Shown: positions 45,723 through 56,362 of the stretch, in pieces
Layout: the number at the start of each line of letters is the position of its first letter
Position numbering within the stretch: position 1 is the first letter of the stretch
Source of the DNA: Strongylocentrotus droebachiensis
Taxonomy: Eukaryota > Echinodermata > Echinoidea > Camarodonta > Strongylocentrotidae
NCBI GenBank assembly: GCA_035222895.1
Contig: JAVYIG010000109.1
Span: 462,001 to 526,000 of the forward strand
DNA length: 64,000 nt
Direction: 5' to 3'
The notes under the pieces: model-generated
Told to the model about the DNA's origin: nothing
Seen by the model: only the letters and a program-made list of their open reading frames with translations
Database searches by the model: none
Position numbers and translations under genes: made by a program

Positions 45723-46233
45723 TTTGGGAGGGGGCTTCCCTACAGAGAGTTATCTGTTGCCTACCCCCCCCCCCCAACTTTCAAAGCTAACTGAATAATT
45801 CTGATTATCCATTTGTCCTTTATATTCGCACAAAATCCATAACCTTGAGAATGGCTGCATATTATCTGTAGGCCTGCAAGTGGATTGATATTGTAGACCT
45901 AACACAAAGAGTAATACGAAAAAAGAAACTGGTCAGGGGCTTGTTTCTGAAAGCTAACCAATCATGTGCAATACCATAAATATTTATGTTAGCTAGTGTG
46001 TCAGGGGTTTGTATTCATGGAAGTAAAATGGTACATGCATGGACCTACTAGACATGTCCCTAGTACATGTGTGTGGTTTATAAGTGTATTGGTGATGTAT
46101 ATGGCCTACTTCCTCAAAATTATGATGTGTACATTGTATAAGTACCTTCATTTCAGTTAACCTTTTCGCGACAATTATTCCACATTTCATGCTTTGGCTT
46201 TATAACTTTTGATTCAGAGCCCTACAAAATATG

Positions 46234-46630
46234 CCTGATGTATAAATTGGAAAGGGCAAAGATTTCTGCACACACTCTATTCATTTCTGTTATGACTTAA
46301 TATTGCGTTTGATACCAGGAATTAAAAAAAGAGGAAAAGTAGTTTTAAAATCTTCAAGTTGGCAACACAGGGATTTCTATGTGGACAACATTCCCACCTA
46401 TGTATGTTGTTATCAGAGACATTCTTTTTTATTGACTGATGTATAAATTGGAAAGGGCAAACATTTCTTCACACACTCCATTAATTTCTGTTATGACTTA
46501 ATATTGCGTTTGATACCAGGAATTAAAAAAGAGGAAAAGTAGTTTTAAAATCTTAAAATTGGCAACACAGGGATTTCTATGTGGACAACATTCCAACCTA
46601 CATGTATGTATTTGTTGTCAAACTAAAAGA
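46234..46630 (+). repeat. Tandem duplication of about 200 bp
   Basis: GATGTATAAATTGGAAAGGG starts at about 46236 and again at about 46438. Both units contain ATATTGCGTTTGATACCAGG and GGATTTCTATGTGGACAACA. Non-coding. Confidence 0.85.
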
Positions 46631-47561
46631 CATTTTATTTTATTGTAACAGTGTAGTACCAATAATAGAAAAAACATTATTGGTGCCAATTTAAAGAACA
46701 ACATGTGATTAATTTAGCCCTAAAAATAAATCCTGGTTTTGGTTTTGGTTTTGGTATGGGGTCATGAATTTGGTTCCAATAATGAACCTATTGGAAACAT
46801 ATGCGATCTTACAATATACAGTGATCGTTGTCGCGGTTGAAATCGATGAAATTGTAAATAATTAACTCTTTATGTTGTAAAGCTCCCTCTCAAGGTCAAG
46901 ATATCAATTTAGCTATAAAACAATGTTTCTTGACTAAAATCGACCAATTGGCTATTCTCGTTTGGAAATTATATATCCCAACTACAAATTCTGAGATTTT
47001 CATGATCGCAGCTACAGTGTACCATTGTATGGCCGTAGGCGCTATTGGAAAATTATCGAAATCTACCGGTGCTCCCGGTAAATTTTGATATTCAATTTTT
47101 CTCGAAAGCAGAAGTTTTTAGGGGCTAAATTTTCTAGTGCTTATAATACATCCACAGGGGCATCCAAATATTTCAAAATTGTAAAGAATCACTATCCAGT
47201 CATTTTTCAAAATTTCCCCAAACTTTGTATTACCTTTAGGAATTTGTCTAGTCTGTTCCTGCATACATGTAGGATATATTGAGATGAGGCATTACATTGT
47301 ATTGTACAGTTGTACTTTGTACTTTTTGAGCTGCCATCGTTAGTAAATAGAAGCAATGCATGATTGTGTGTACATGCAGTATGAAACCCAAATCAAAGGT
47401 GTCACTGAAGTCTTTGAAAACTGTGTTTGTAGAACGTGACAGCAGTATAGTCACCATAGTGATCTGTTTGTTTGTGCTATAGATATCCTGGATTCCCCAA
47501 AGTCCAAGTAAAAAGAAAAACCAAACATTCAAATACATACAGTATGTACACCCTTTCCTCT

Positions 47562-47613
47562 CCTCTCCCTCTCCCTCTCCCTCTCCTTTCCCTGTCTGTC
47601 TCTGTCTCTGTCG

Positions 47614-47641
<28 letters not shown>
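47562..47641 (+). repeat. (CT)n-rich simple repeat
   Basis: CCCTCTCC units followed by TCTC and TGTCTC runs. The open frames across it are artefacts of low complexity. Confidence 0.9.
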
Positions 47642-47644
<3 letters not shown>

Positions 47645-47993
47645 ACATGCACAGCACTGAAGCTACATTGTATAGTATAAGCCCTATTGTACCTCCAGTT
47701 AAGTTATAATAAAACATTCTTGTCAAAAGTTCAATGGATTTTCTCTACTAACAAAAGGTTCAGGAATATCTTTTTCAATTTTTGCAAATTTTCCTAGACA
47801 TTATTACGATCAATCCACTATAAGATCATCTCCATATGTATTCAGTTCTTTTTTTATAAAATTGATACATTGGTACAAAAATACATTTAAACTCGTTGAT
47901 TTTCAAGGTTCTCAGACTCTGATATATGAAAAGAAACACATTTGGTGTATAGAATTTTGTATAGTATGTACATGTTGACAGTTAAAAGGCATA

Positions 47994-48077
47994 CCGTAAT
48001 TAACGGTGTATAAACCGCACCTTTTTGCCGCCGAAAAAAATTCAAAGTCGGGGGGTGCGGTTTATACACGGTACACA

Positions 48078-48118
<41 letters not shown>

Positions 48119-48536
48119 AAAGTTTCGATTTATGCCCCTCCACCTGGCGCTATGCCTGGCAATGTCTCCCAGCTTATTTATCGGTGTGTTGACTCACCAC
48201 TCGGAAACTAGAACACTCAAATTTGTCTGTCAAATTTGTCTGTGATCTCAATATGTAGTTTATAATAATAATTCCTCCAATTTTTCTTCTATTACATGGT
48301 GTACCACAAGGTTCTATCCTAGGTCCTCTACTGTTTTTCAATTTACATTAATGATCTTACACATTCAGCTGCACCTCGCAGTTAAATGAAAGGCCTTCCC
48401 GTGTGGGTTTTTTAACACGGACCAGGCTTGCTGCTAACAGAGACCAGAGTCTGCAATTTTTTTTTTTTTTTTTTAAAGGCCGAAAAAGAGGGGTGCGGTT
48501 AATACATGAGGGCGGTTTATACAACGTTAATTACGG
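47994..48536. mobile_element. Inverted-repeat element flanked by TA, with internal A tract
   Basis: Left CCGTAATTAACGGTGTATAA and right GGCGGTTTATACAACGTTAA plus TTACGG are inverted, with TA on both outer sides (47992-47993, 48537-48538), as for Tc1/mariner-type insertions. GGTGCGGTTTATACACG and GGTGCGGTTAATACATG give secondary internal repeats. Holds an A tract of about 38 (48078-48116) and a LINE RT fragment (48290-48380). No transposase seen. Confidence 0.75.
48290..48380 (+). pseudogene. LINE RT motif B fragment inside the TA-flanked element
   Basis: Translates as HGVPQGSILGPLLFFNLH, then with a one-base shift NDL. This is the conserved non-LTR RT phrase GVPQGS(I/V)LGPLLF. Only about 30 codons remain. 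Confidence 0.7.
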
Positions 48537-48844
48537 TAATTTTCAATTTGGATTGATTCATACGATAATGTGTAATGCCTGTTTTGACAATCCTTTTTCC
48601 GTTGCATTATATTGATTTCAAGTGCACTCTTGTAATGATATATTTATGCAAAGTTCTAATTTTCTTGAATGTACATGCAGCTATAGATGAACTTTGATTC
48701 TTCCAAATTATTGCCTTAACAGCTTAATGTATTACTTTGTGCATTGTTATTGTATGCAAATTCATCTGAGTGTTTAAACTTCCCTTATCTAAAGAGGATA
48801 TAGCTGTTACGTGAATACTGAATAGACTACTGTTCACTTCAGGA

Positions 48845-49084
48845 TATTTAAAGGCAGGGTATTCTACTGACATTACTTCTACGTCAGATTTACTGCCATC
48901 TGCTGCTCATAATGTCCCCATGTGTTGACACCCAAGTCCCACAATGCATCACCAACTGATTAGCGTGCAATGATGCTCTGATGCAGTAATCGAAAATCGC
49001 TCTATGTATGTCTTCACCGAAAGATGGCACAATTGAAAATACATTACAGCAGTGGTAGCAATGTCCAAACCCTGCCTTTAAATA
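48845..49084. repeat. MITE with ATTTAAAGGCAGGGT ends
   Basis: TATTTAAAGGCAGGGTATTC at the left and AACCCTGCCTTTAAATA at the right are inverted, about 235 bp. Lies about 165 bp upstream of the second SAM exon. Confidence 0.8.
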
Positions 49085-49248
49085 ATATAATTATTAAAAA
49101 AGGACATGATTATGATAAACTTTTGCATTCAAGTAAGCAATGTACTTTATTGCAATGAGACAATGCAGGTTGCAGTTTTAGCACGTTATTCTTTTGCCAA
49201 AATGATCCTTTAACATTTTAATAATTGTCTTGTTTCTTTGTTTTTCAG

Positions 49249-49311
49249 GAGAAGTGTGCGTCCTTTGTAGCCAGCTTTCACAGGTACAGGATCGATGGAA
49301 TCGCCCTGTGT
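49249..49311 (+). CDS. Second coding exon of the SAM-domain protein
   Basis: After a good acceptor (TTTGTTTTTCAG) come 21 codons, EKCASFVASFHRYRIDGIAL plus C, then the donor TGT|GTAAGT, phase 0 at both ends. Joined to exon 30563-30622 it gives WLRQEKCASFVASFHRY and RIDGIALC, the middle of a SAM domain. The I-D-G-x-x-L turn is the most conserved SAM feature. The missing part (normally a LTEEDL-type helix and more) should be in an exon beyond; I did not find it before the window ends. Confidence 0.85.
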
Positions 49312-49705
49312 GTAAGTATGACACTAACAAGAGATATAAAGCAGAAAAGAATGAATGCATAAATACAGTCGGGTTACAACCAAATTATACATACCCCTTT
49401 TAATGTTTTGTTGTTGTTGGTGTTTCTAGTTACTCGAGTATGAAAGGTGGACTGGATGAATTCTGGCATTTATTTAGTATTGTTAGATCTATGTAAGCTT
49501 TAGTATGTCACATTCTCAAGAAACAAATATATGGAGAAATCATTTTTTACGGCATACAGTACATCTAAAAGTATGCAAGAAAGGCTTTTACTCAACAGAT
49601 CGATCTTACGTTCTTGAGTTACAAAATACACAATAAAAATCGAAAAACTAGGAGTACAAATAATTTAATTGTAAACTGTAGATAACAAACTAGATATGGG
49701 AGCAA
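49312..49705 (+). other. Intron, nothing recognised apart from a repeat-like stretch
   Basis: Starts with donor GTAAGT. The phrase near 49440-49510 resembles 5700-5790. Confidence 0.4.
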
Positions 49706-50106
49706 TAGGCCTGTCTTGACTAGCTCGAGATTGCCAAATATCCCGCTATTTGAGCTATCCCGATCACAAACTATCCAGCTAATTTGCGTCTTCATCAGCC
49801 CGAAGTTGCAATTAGCGGGATATTTGATCGGGATTGTCATCCCAAGATATCTTGGGATAGTTTACAAAATATCCCACTATTTGGCAAAATATCAAGCTAT
49901 TTGTCCGGTGCGTCTTCACCAGACTGAAGACTCCCACTATGCGCGAACGCTGAGCAAAATATCTCTAGCTCATTTCTCAAGGTCGAGTTTCAAGTTTTAA
50001 GGTCAAATCTCTAGCTGATGAAGACGCGATTTGTAACTTTGGGATTATTTCCCAAATCAGAATTAGCGGGCTATTTGGCAATCTCGAGTTAGTGAAGACA
50101 GGCCTA
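49706..50106. repeat. MITE with TAGGCCTGTCTT ends
   Basis: Left TAGGCCTGTCTTGACTAGCT and right TAGTGAAGACAGGCCTA are inverted over about 35 bp, including CTCGAGATTGCCAAATA. The interior repeats AATATCCC(G/A)CTATTTG several times, possibly subterminal protein-binding sites. About 400 bp; open frames across it are not genes. Confidence 0.85.
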
Positions 50107-50794
50107 TAGTGAGTAATCTAGATCCTGTAGGATCCCTAGAAGCTCTGGCAAATTGGTAAGAGCTGTCACACTGGTAAAAACAAAATCAAATTCAAGTACA
50201 GTTTACACCACAAATCCAAAAAGAATTCCTTTGAACAGAAAAGTTTGTATTACGGTACTCTTTAGTGTGATTGTGCTATCATTGCTATCATTGTATCATC
50301 TGTTCTAAACAAGGATTTTATTCTTCACAGCTGTATAGTGGTTACTTGATATTGCAAAGCCCAAATTATTTATTGTAAGCAGGACTGATCAAGTAAACCA
50401 ATTGAATAAATTATAGATTAGAATTACTCAATGATTATAAAAGGAATCAATTATAATCATGTTCATTTTTGCATTGCGAATAAAATGGCATGAAATTCAT
50501 TACTTATATTTTTTCACATACTTGTCAGATACAGTAGTACAATAGCAAATGTAGTTTGATGATTTCAAATTCAAATGTATTTTGTTGCATGAATTCCAAT
50601 GAATATCCCTCTTAATGCTATTATCAGATGTTTTCCTCCTTTTTATGTGTTTCTTTATTTTCCCTTTCATTTTGAAGTTCAACTCTTTTCTGACTTCCTT
50701 CCTTTCTCTCAATTTTTGTTCAATGATTCTCTGTCGATTGCGGACATGGATTTTACTTCCTCTTGGCAGTTTATATTGAAATAATAGGCAAATG
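50107..50794. other. Intron or intergenic, nothing recognised
   Basis: AT-rich with no repeat or exon that I can support. Confidence 0.4.
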
Positions 50795-51600
50795 TTAAAG
50801 GTATAGACCAGATTTGAAAATGCCCCCCCCCCCTCTCAAAAAATGAAATGGAAGCTCTTATTACCAATCATGTGAAAGAATATGTTTTGACTAATACGTG
50901 ATGATACAAATTTTGCCGGGAAACCGCCTACTAAATTATCATATCGATCCGGCCTGGATAGATATCGCGAATCCACTTCAACATTGAACATTTGGGCATA
51001 TATTTCTGCTTTTTTGTGAATTTAGGTTGAAATATTACACTCTAAGACCCCATTCTCATTCACTTCGTTGGAGCGGTCTAACTAAGACCCGTTCCTCAGG
51101 AGCAGTTCTTAGGTGAGTGAGAACGGTCAAAGTGGTCCAGGAAGTGGACTTCTGGACCGCTCCAGAAGACCACCTCGGGAGGTGGTCTTGAGGAACGGGT
51201 CTTATTAAGAGCGGTTTGGACCGCTCTAACGTGCAATGTGAACGGAAGCGTACTTTGAGCGGAAGTGAGCTAGTGACGTTCCGTGCGAAACATGTAGTAC
51301 AGTACATACGGTTTGTATTCCGCGCGCGAAAAAATTGACCTGCTGACCTGAGCTGCCATAGCAACAAGACCACTTTGACTCGTGGAGTGGTTTGAGCCAT
51401 AAAAAACTGCTCGGAGTGTGAACGCTCACAAACCGTTCCTCAAGACCCGTTCCTCTGGAGCGGTCTAACTAAGACCACTTTCAAAGTGAGTGAGAACGGG
51501 GTCTAAGCCTCTGAAGGCAATATTTAAACAATATTTAATGGATATCTTACACCCAAAAGCCTTGAACCGCAATTTTACCGCTACCGGTTTTTACCTTTAA
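50795..51600 (-). repeat. Family M MITE variant split by another MITE
   Basis: TTAAAGGTATAGACCAGATT at the left and CGGTTTTTACCTTTAA at the right. The interior has the inverse of AGTAGGCGGTTTCCCGGCAA and ATTGGTAATAAGAGCTTCCA. The element at 51042-51507 sits inside; without it the copy is about 340 bp. Confidence 0.75.
51042..51507. repeat. MITE with CTTAGACCCCGTTCTCACTC-type ends, nested
   Basis: CTAAGACCCCATTCTCATTC at the left and GAGTGAGAACGGGGTCTAAG at the right are inverted. AAGACCCGTTCCTC or its inverse occurs four times in the element. About 466 bp. The 114-codon minus frame across it reads through repeats and is not a gene. Confidence 0.8.
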
Positions 51601-51969
51601 CATGGTAGTCATTGTGAATTGAATGCTTGTATCCTTAAAGGAGAAGTCAACTCTAGTATAATCACTTGTATTTAATCACAGAAGAAATATGAGAGCACAA
51701 GAACAGTGAAAGGTTAAGCAAATCCAATACAGGATACAAAATTTCTGAACTTTAAATGTCGTAACCAATCAGATGAAATAGGGCAAGTATTTTTGTTCAT
51801 TACTTTTTATAAACCGCATATCTGATTTTCTTCACGTATTCACTGATCTCTTTCTGTCATTGTTGCAGATGTGGAATCCCCCCCTTTTATTTGAGAATGG
51901 TAGTTTGGCACATACCATACTATAATGTAATAATTAATGTAGGGTAAGGAAATAAATCAAAACCTATCC

Positions 51970-52112
51970 TTGGTGGCCATCTTTATAAAAAATAACACCT
52001 GCCTATAGCAGTCACCCTTGGTATTCTGTCTCCTTCTAAGAACAAATGTTTGTTGTGGAACCTGTCTCATGTGGCCATTTTGTTCTGTCTATCAGGCGGT
52101 CTTTGCTGTAAT
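51970..52112 (+). repeat. Degenerate family Q-like fragment
   Basis: Repeats GTGGCCAT, TATAGCAGTCACC, GTGGAACCTGTCTCATGTGG phrases of the 41.5-42 kb copies, with worn ends. Confidence 0.45.
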
Positions 52113-52997
52113 TAAAAAGAACTACATGTATATGAACTTAAAAATGCTAAATTTTTGAAATTTACCTTGTATTATTATACATATGAGCCTCTTTTCCAAG
52201 AGAATGAAATCATGTAATTGATTCACTTTGTTTGATCAAGTTCAATATTGTATACCGGTAAGCATATTGATTTTCCTCCGTACGTGACGTTACTACGACG
52301 ATGGAGAATTAGTGCAAGAGCATTTATTCCCGAGCACTGCATGCTGTTGGCTTCTATCGCTTGCGCCAACTGTAAATTTCACGATAGCTTATTATCCCAT
52401 AGAATTGGAAAAATTTAATGGAACTCATTGTTTTATACAGCTCATCATTGATTGGACTTTCTTTTATTAACATTTTAAAAATTGAATCCTTTAAATTTCA
52501 CTGTAAGACTATTTCAAGGAATTGGTATGTTTAATAATAATATTGTTGGCTTTCGTTCATGGTATGTCATATTGCAATTGCATACAGATAGTATGAATAT
52601 TGCACTCGATGAGCTGAATCCAATATTTCTGAAACCACTCAAGTGCAGCCAATATTTCTTTGACAATTATTTCATGACCATAGAAAAGCACAAGCTTGTT
52701 CATTTAAATTGACCAAGTCACATCAATATTTCCCTTTTTTTTCCAATTTTACACTTATGAATAAAAAAAAACTTTGGAAGCTTCAAAAGAACTTTGGGTG
52801 ATACACATTGAAAATATTTACCGGTAATCTTTTTAGGAAGATAAAAGAGTGAAGGGATTTTCCCTTTTTTGGGGCAGCACTTGAAATCCTGTATTTACCG
52901 ACTGGAGGACTGAAGGCAGCATATTATTTTTTAATCGGTCTGGGCACAATGCTAATGCACTAGACCATTGTAGATTGTCCTTGAGTTGGAGCGTCTC
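52113..52997. other. Intron or intergenic, nothing recognised
   Basis: No gene or repeat that I can support. Confidence 0.4.
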
Positions 52998-53000
52998 TTT

Positions 53001-53036
<36 letters not shown>

Positions 53037-53064
53037 AGAGAGAGGGGCAGATAGACAAAGTGTA

Positions 53065-53097
<33 letters not shown>

Positions 53098-53155
53098 AAG
53101 AGAGAGAGAGGGAGAAAGAGAGAGAGAGGAAGAAAGAGAGAGAGGGAGAAAGAGA

Positions 53156-53226
<71 letters not shown>
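52998..53226 (+). repeat. (GA)n tract
   Basis: About 230 bases of GA with GGGA interruptions and one GTGT break near 53060. Highly purine-biased; apparent Arg/Glu or Leu/Ser proteins are artefacts. Confidence 0.95.
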
Positions 53227-53229
<3 letters not shown>

Positions 53230-53639
53230 TGTATTTGTGTCAATAATGTTGAGTTGAAACTAAAAACATTACATTGTTCTTGCTTTTACACCCATTGCTA
53301 TTGATAATGTACCTGTCTTTCTGATGAACCAGTCATGGTAAAGCAAACAAAATGATACCACATAGAATGCAATGATGAAAAAGATAGTTCAGAGAAAAGT
53401 GAAATGAAAAGAGAATATTCAAATTCACACAAGTAAAACAAAACAAAACAAAATGCAAGTTTGTAATGTATCGTCCGTCCAGAGCCAGAAGGTCACTAAA
53501 TTAATTCTGTGTAAAGTGCATGAGTAATCACCCTTCTGGCTCCAAACAGATGAACGCCCTGGCTTACTGTACTTCAAATGAATGATGAATTAAAAAATGT
53601 ATATATTTGTGGGACAAAATAATTTCCCCTTGAGAGAAG

Positions 53640-53885
53640 CATGGTAATGGAGAGAGAATGATGGGAAAATGAAGGAGGAGGAGGAGTAGGAAGAAAAAAC
53701 GATGGAGTATAAGAATTTGTGTGGGAGAGAGAAAGAGAAAGAGAAATAGAAATTGAGTAAGAGAGATAAAGAGGAGAAAGGGAAAGAGAGAGCGAGAGAG
53801 GGGGAGAGAGAGGGATGGAGGGAGGGAGGGAGAGAGGGAGGGATGGATGGAGGGAGGGGGGGGGGGGGGGGTGAGGGAGGGAGAG
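53640..53885 (+). repeat. Purine-rich low-complexity tract
   Basis: GAGAGAAAG and GGAGGGAGG units ending in a run of about 15 G near 53855-53870. Confidence 0.85.
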
Positions 53886-53963
53886 GGTGTGAGGAAAGAG
53901 AAATTCAAGAGACAATAGTGAATAAACAGTTGAAACATGAGAGCAAGTGCAGTTTTAAAGACC

Positions 53964-54124
53964 TGGGTCCTGTTGCACAAAACTCACCATTGATGGTAAC
54001 TTTGCCATCAATGGTAAATACCATGGAAACCTTGATTTTGATTGGCTGTTCAGCCCTGTTACCATGGTAGTCGCCATTGATGGCAAAGTTGCTGTCAATG
54101 GTAAGTTTTATGCAACAGGGCCCA
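53964..54124. repeat. Near-palindromic MITE
   Basis: TGGGTCCTGTTGCACAAAAC and GTTTTATGCAACAGGGCCCA are inverted, continuing inward (CCATTGATGG, AACTTTGCCATCAATGG) to arms of about 62 bp around a short centre. 161 bp. Confidence 0.8.
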
Positions 54125-55614
54125 GTTTGAATCTGAAAAAAACTAAGTAAAGCTTCTGCACGAAGGGAAAAAATATTATACTTGTAAAAGAGACTCCCCT
54201 ACCTTTTGGGGTGATGAATCAGGCACACACTATCACGAACGGTCCTTTTGATTTCTGTCATGCCTATCTTTCAACAATTTTAGGCACAGCTTCATGCCAG
54301 CATTTGGGGATTAGCAAGGCTGCCCCCTGCTGTTGATAACCATATAGTCAACAAAATATCTACTATTTTACATTCAACCTTATTGATTGGTCTAGCTGTA
54401 CATGGACTTGATTATGTTGACTGTTCTGTCTTTTGGTTTAGGAGATTTGCTATGTTAGAGAGGAGCTCTGCATTCCATTGTGAATGAATAAGGACAAACT
54501 GATGTTTGGTGCAGAGATCTGAAAAGAAAATTGTTACTTCAGAAGTTCAGTTTTGGCAGGTAGCATCAAAGGCTGATACTTGTAGTTAATATTGTAACCC
54601 TTTTTAGAAATTAGAACATTACAGGTATATAGGAAAGTTTTGCAGATGCCTCTTAAAATTAATTCCAAGGAGAGACCATGAATACAGGCAGTAACTAGAA
54701 TCTTTTGATTTGAAGTATGTAGTGGGTAGATTGAGTGAGTGAGTGAGTTAGCTCTGAAAAGCTGGTGCTAAAAAGAAGGAAAAAAAAAATTAAAAAAAAA
54801 AGCTTGTGTATATCATAAAAAGTTAATAAATATTGCTGCCAAATAGCAAAGCATTTCTTACATGTTATACATTAATTTTCACCAATGTGTACATGTGAGT
54901 AAAATGATGCAAATGAATTCACAGCCAGCAGATATATGCATTTCTATATAAATGTAGAAAAGCTTTGATCTGTTTTTTTATTATTATTTTATTTGGCAAT
55001 AAAGAAAATACCTAGTAAAACGTAAAACAGACAATTTAGCAAGTATAGATAAAAGATATTACTACCACTGGAAATACCAGGGCCACAAAAAGTTAAACTG
55101 AATAAAAATGGCAAAAAGCCTTCTGTCCCAGTTCTAGTGGTTGTAATGTTATTTGTATGTCACGGTTTATAGTTGGCTAAATTTACACCACACATTTCAA
55201 TCTGTAGACGTACTGTATGATCTACATGTATTGTTCAATACCAATATGTTTTTAAAACTTTTCTGCATTATCCTATTTATTTCAACATCAATTATTACAA
55301 TGTTTTTAAATACATTTTTACCAAAATGTAAGTTTGCAACCTAACTCAGGGAACCCAACATAGTAGATTGTCATCACTTCTCTACTAAAAGCTTTGGAGG
55401 ACTTGACTATCACTTTGGCCCAAAATAGAAGTCCTGTCTGGCCTGTACTGGAACCGGTCATGTCTCAAGTTTTTTGTTTCTTCATTGATGGAGCCATGCA
55501 GGAAACTCTTTCTGGAGGGGGGGGGGGGGGGGGGGAGGGGAGAGTAATTAACACTTGTCTAAAACAAACTCTGATATTAAAGCAGGGTGATAAAGATAAG
55601 TAAAACAAAAAAGT
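54125..55614. other. Intron or intergenic, nothing recognised
   Basis: AT-rich, with a G tract near 55518-55536. No supported gene. Confidence 0.4.
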
Positions 55615-56362
55615 AAACAATCTCACATTCACAGTTATCATTTGGTTGGTAGGGGCCTATACAATGGTGGTTGTATGTGATTTTGTTCCTTTCCGTCAAG
55701 TGCACTTTACAACTATACATACTGTATAGATATATCATAATATTTATTTTAAACATAATAAATATGCATGCAGTTATGCAAAGTGTTTACTCTTTATAAA
55801 GATGTAGTTATAACGATTATGTAATTATCCATTGAAATCATGATAAATAAAAGATCTTTTGCATATTTATTGAACTGTATTAAGTTTGAATTTGATTTGA
55901 AGCTTTTTTTAGGTACACATGTACATGATAATATATACAAATGTAGTTTACAATGTTAGATGGATATGATTTATACAGTAAACAATCTCACATTCACAGT
56001 TATCATTTGGTTGGTAGGGGCCTATACAATGGTGGTTGTATGTGATTTTGTTCCTTTCCGTCAAGTGCACTTTACAACTATACATACTGTATAGATATAT
56101 CATAATATTTATTTTAAACATAATAAATACGCATGCAGTTATGCAAAGTGTTTACTCTTTATAAAGATGTAGTTATAACGATTATGTAATTATCCATTGA
56201 AATCATGATAAATAAAACATCTTTTGCATATTTATTGAACTGTAAGTTTGAATTTGAGTTGAAGCTTTATTATGTTCTGCATACTTTTGATGCTACTAAT
56301 AGGTACACATGTACAATGATATATAGTTTAACATTTTTAGATGGATATATATGATTTGTACA
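55615..56362 (+). repeat. Recent tandem duplication, about 365-bp unit
   Basis: CAATCTCACATTCACAGTTA begins at about 55618 and again at about 55983. The two units agree almost base for base over about 240 bp, then differ by small indels, with an extra TTCTGCATACTTTTGATGC phrase in the second. Non-coding. Confidence 0.9.

Larger units (their letters stand above)
30623..49248 (+). other. Large intron of the SAM-domain gene
   Basis: 18.6 kb between donor GTAAGA and acceptor TTTTTCAG. It contains most of the mobile DNA listed below and no further convincing exon. Stretches without a listed repeat (for example 30640-31660, 32625-33466, 33743-34138, 34319-35307, 39086-40593, 40691-41452, 42016-43479, 45722-46233, 46631-47560) show only AT-rich DNA and short random open frames. 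Confidence 0.7.

Noticed and set aside
49716-50000. 94-codon plus-strand open frame
   Set aside because: Lies inside the TAGGCCTGTCTT-ended MITE.
51056-51429. 114-codon minus-strand open frame
   Set aside because: It lies wholly in the inverted-repeat element 51042-51507 and encodes its repeated motifs.
52833-53304. Arg/Glu-rich and Leu/Ser-rich open frames
   Set aside because: Low-complexity translations of the (GA)n tract.
53564-54070. Open frames across the purine tract
   Set aside because: Same reason; one also runs into the near-palindromic MITE at 53964.
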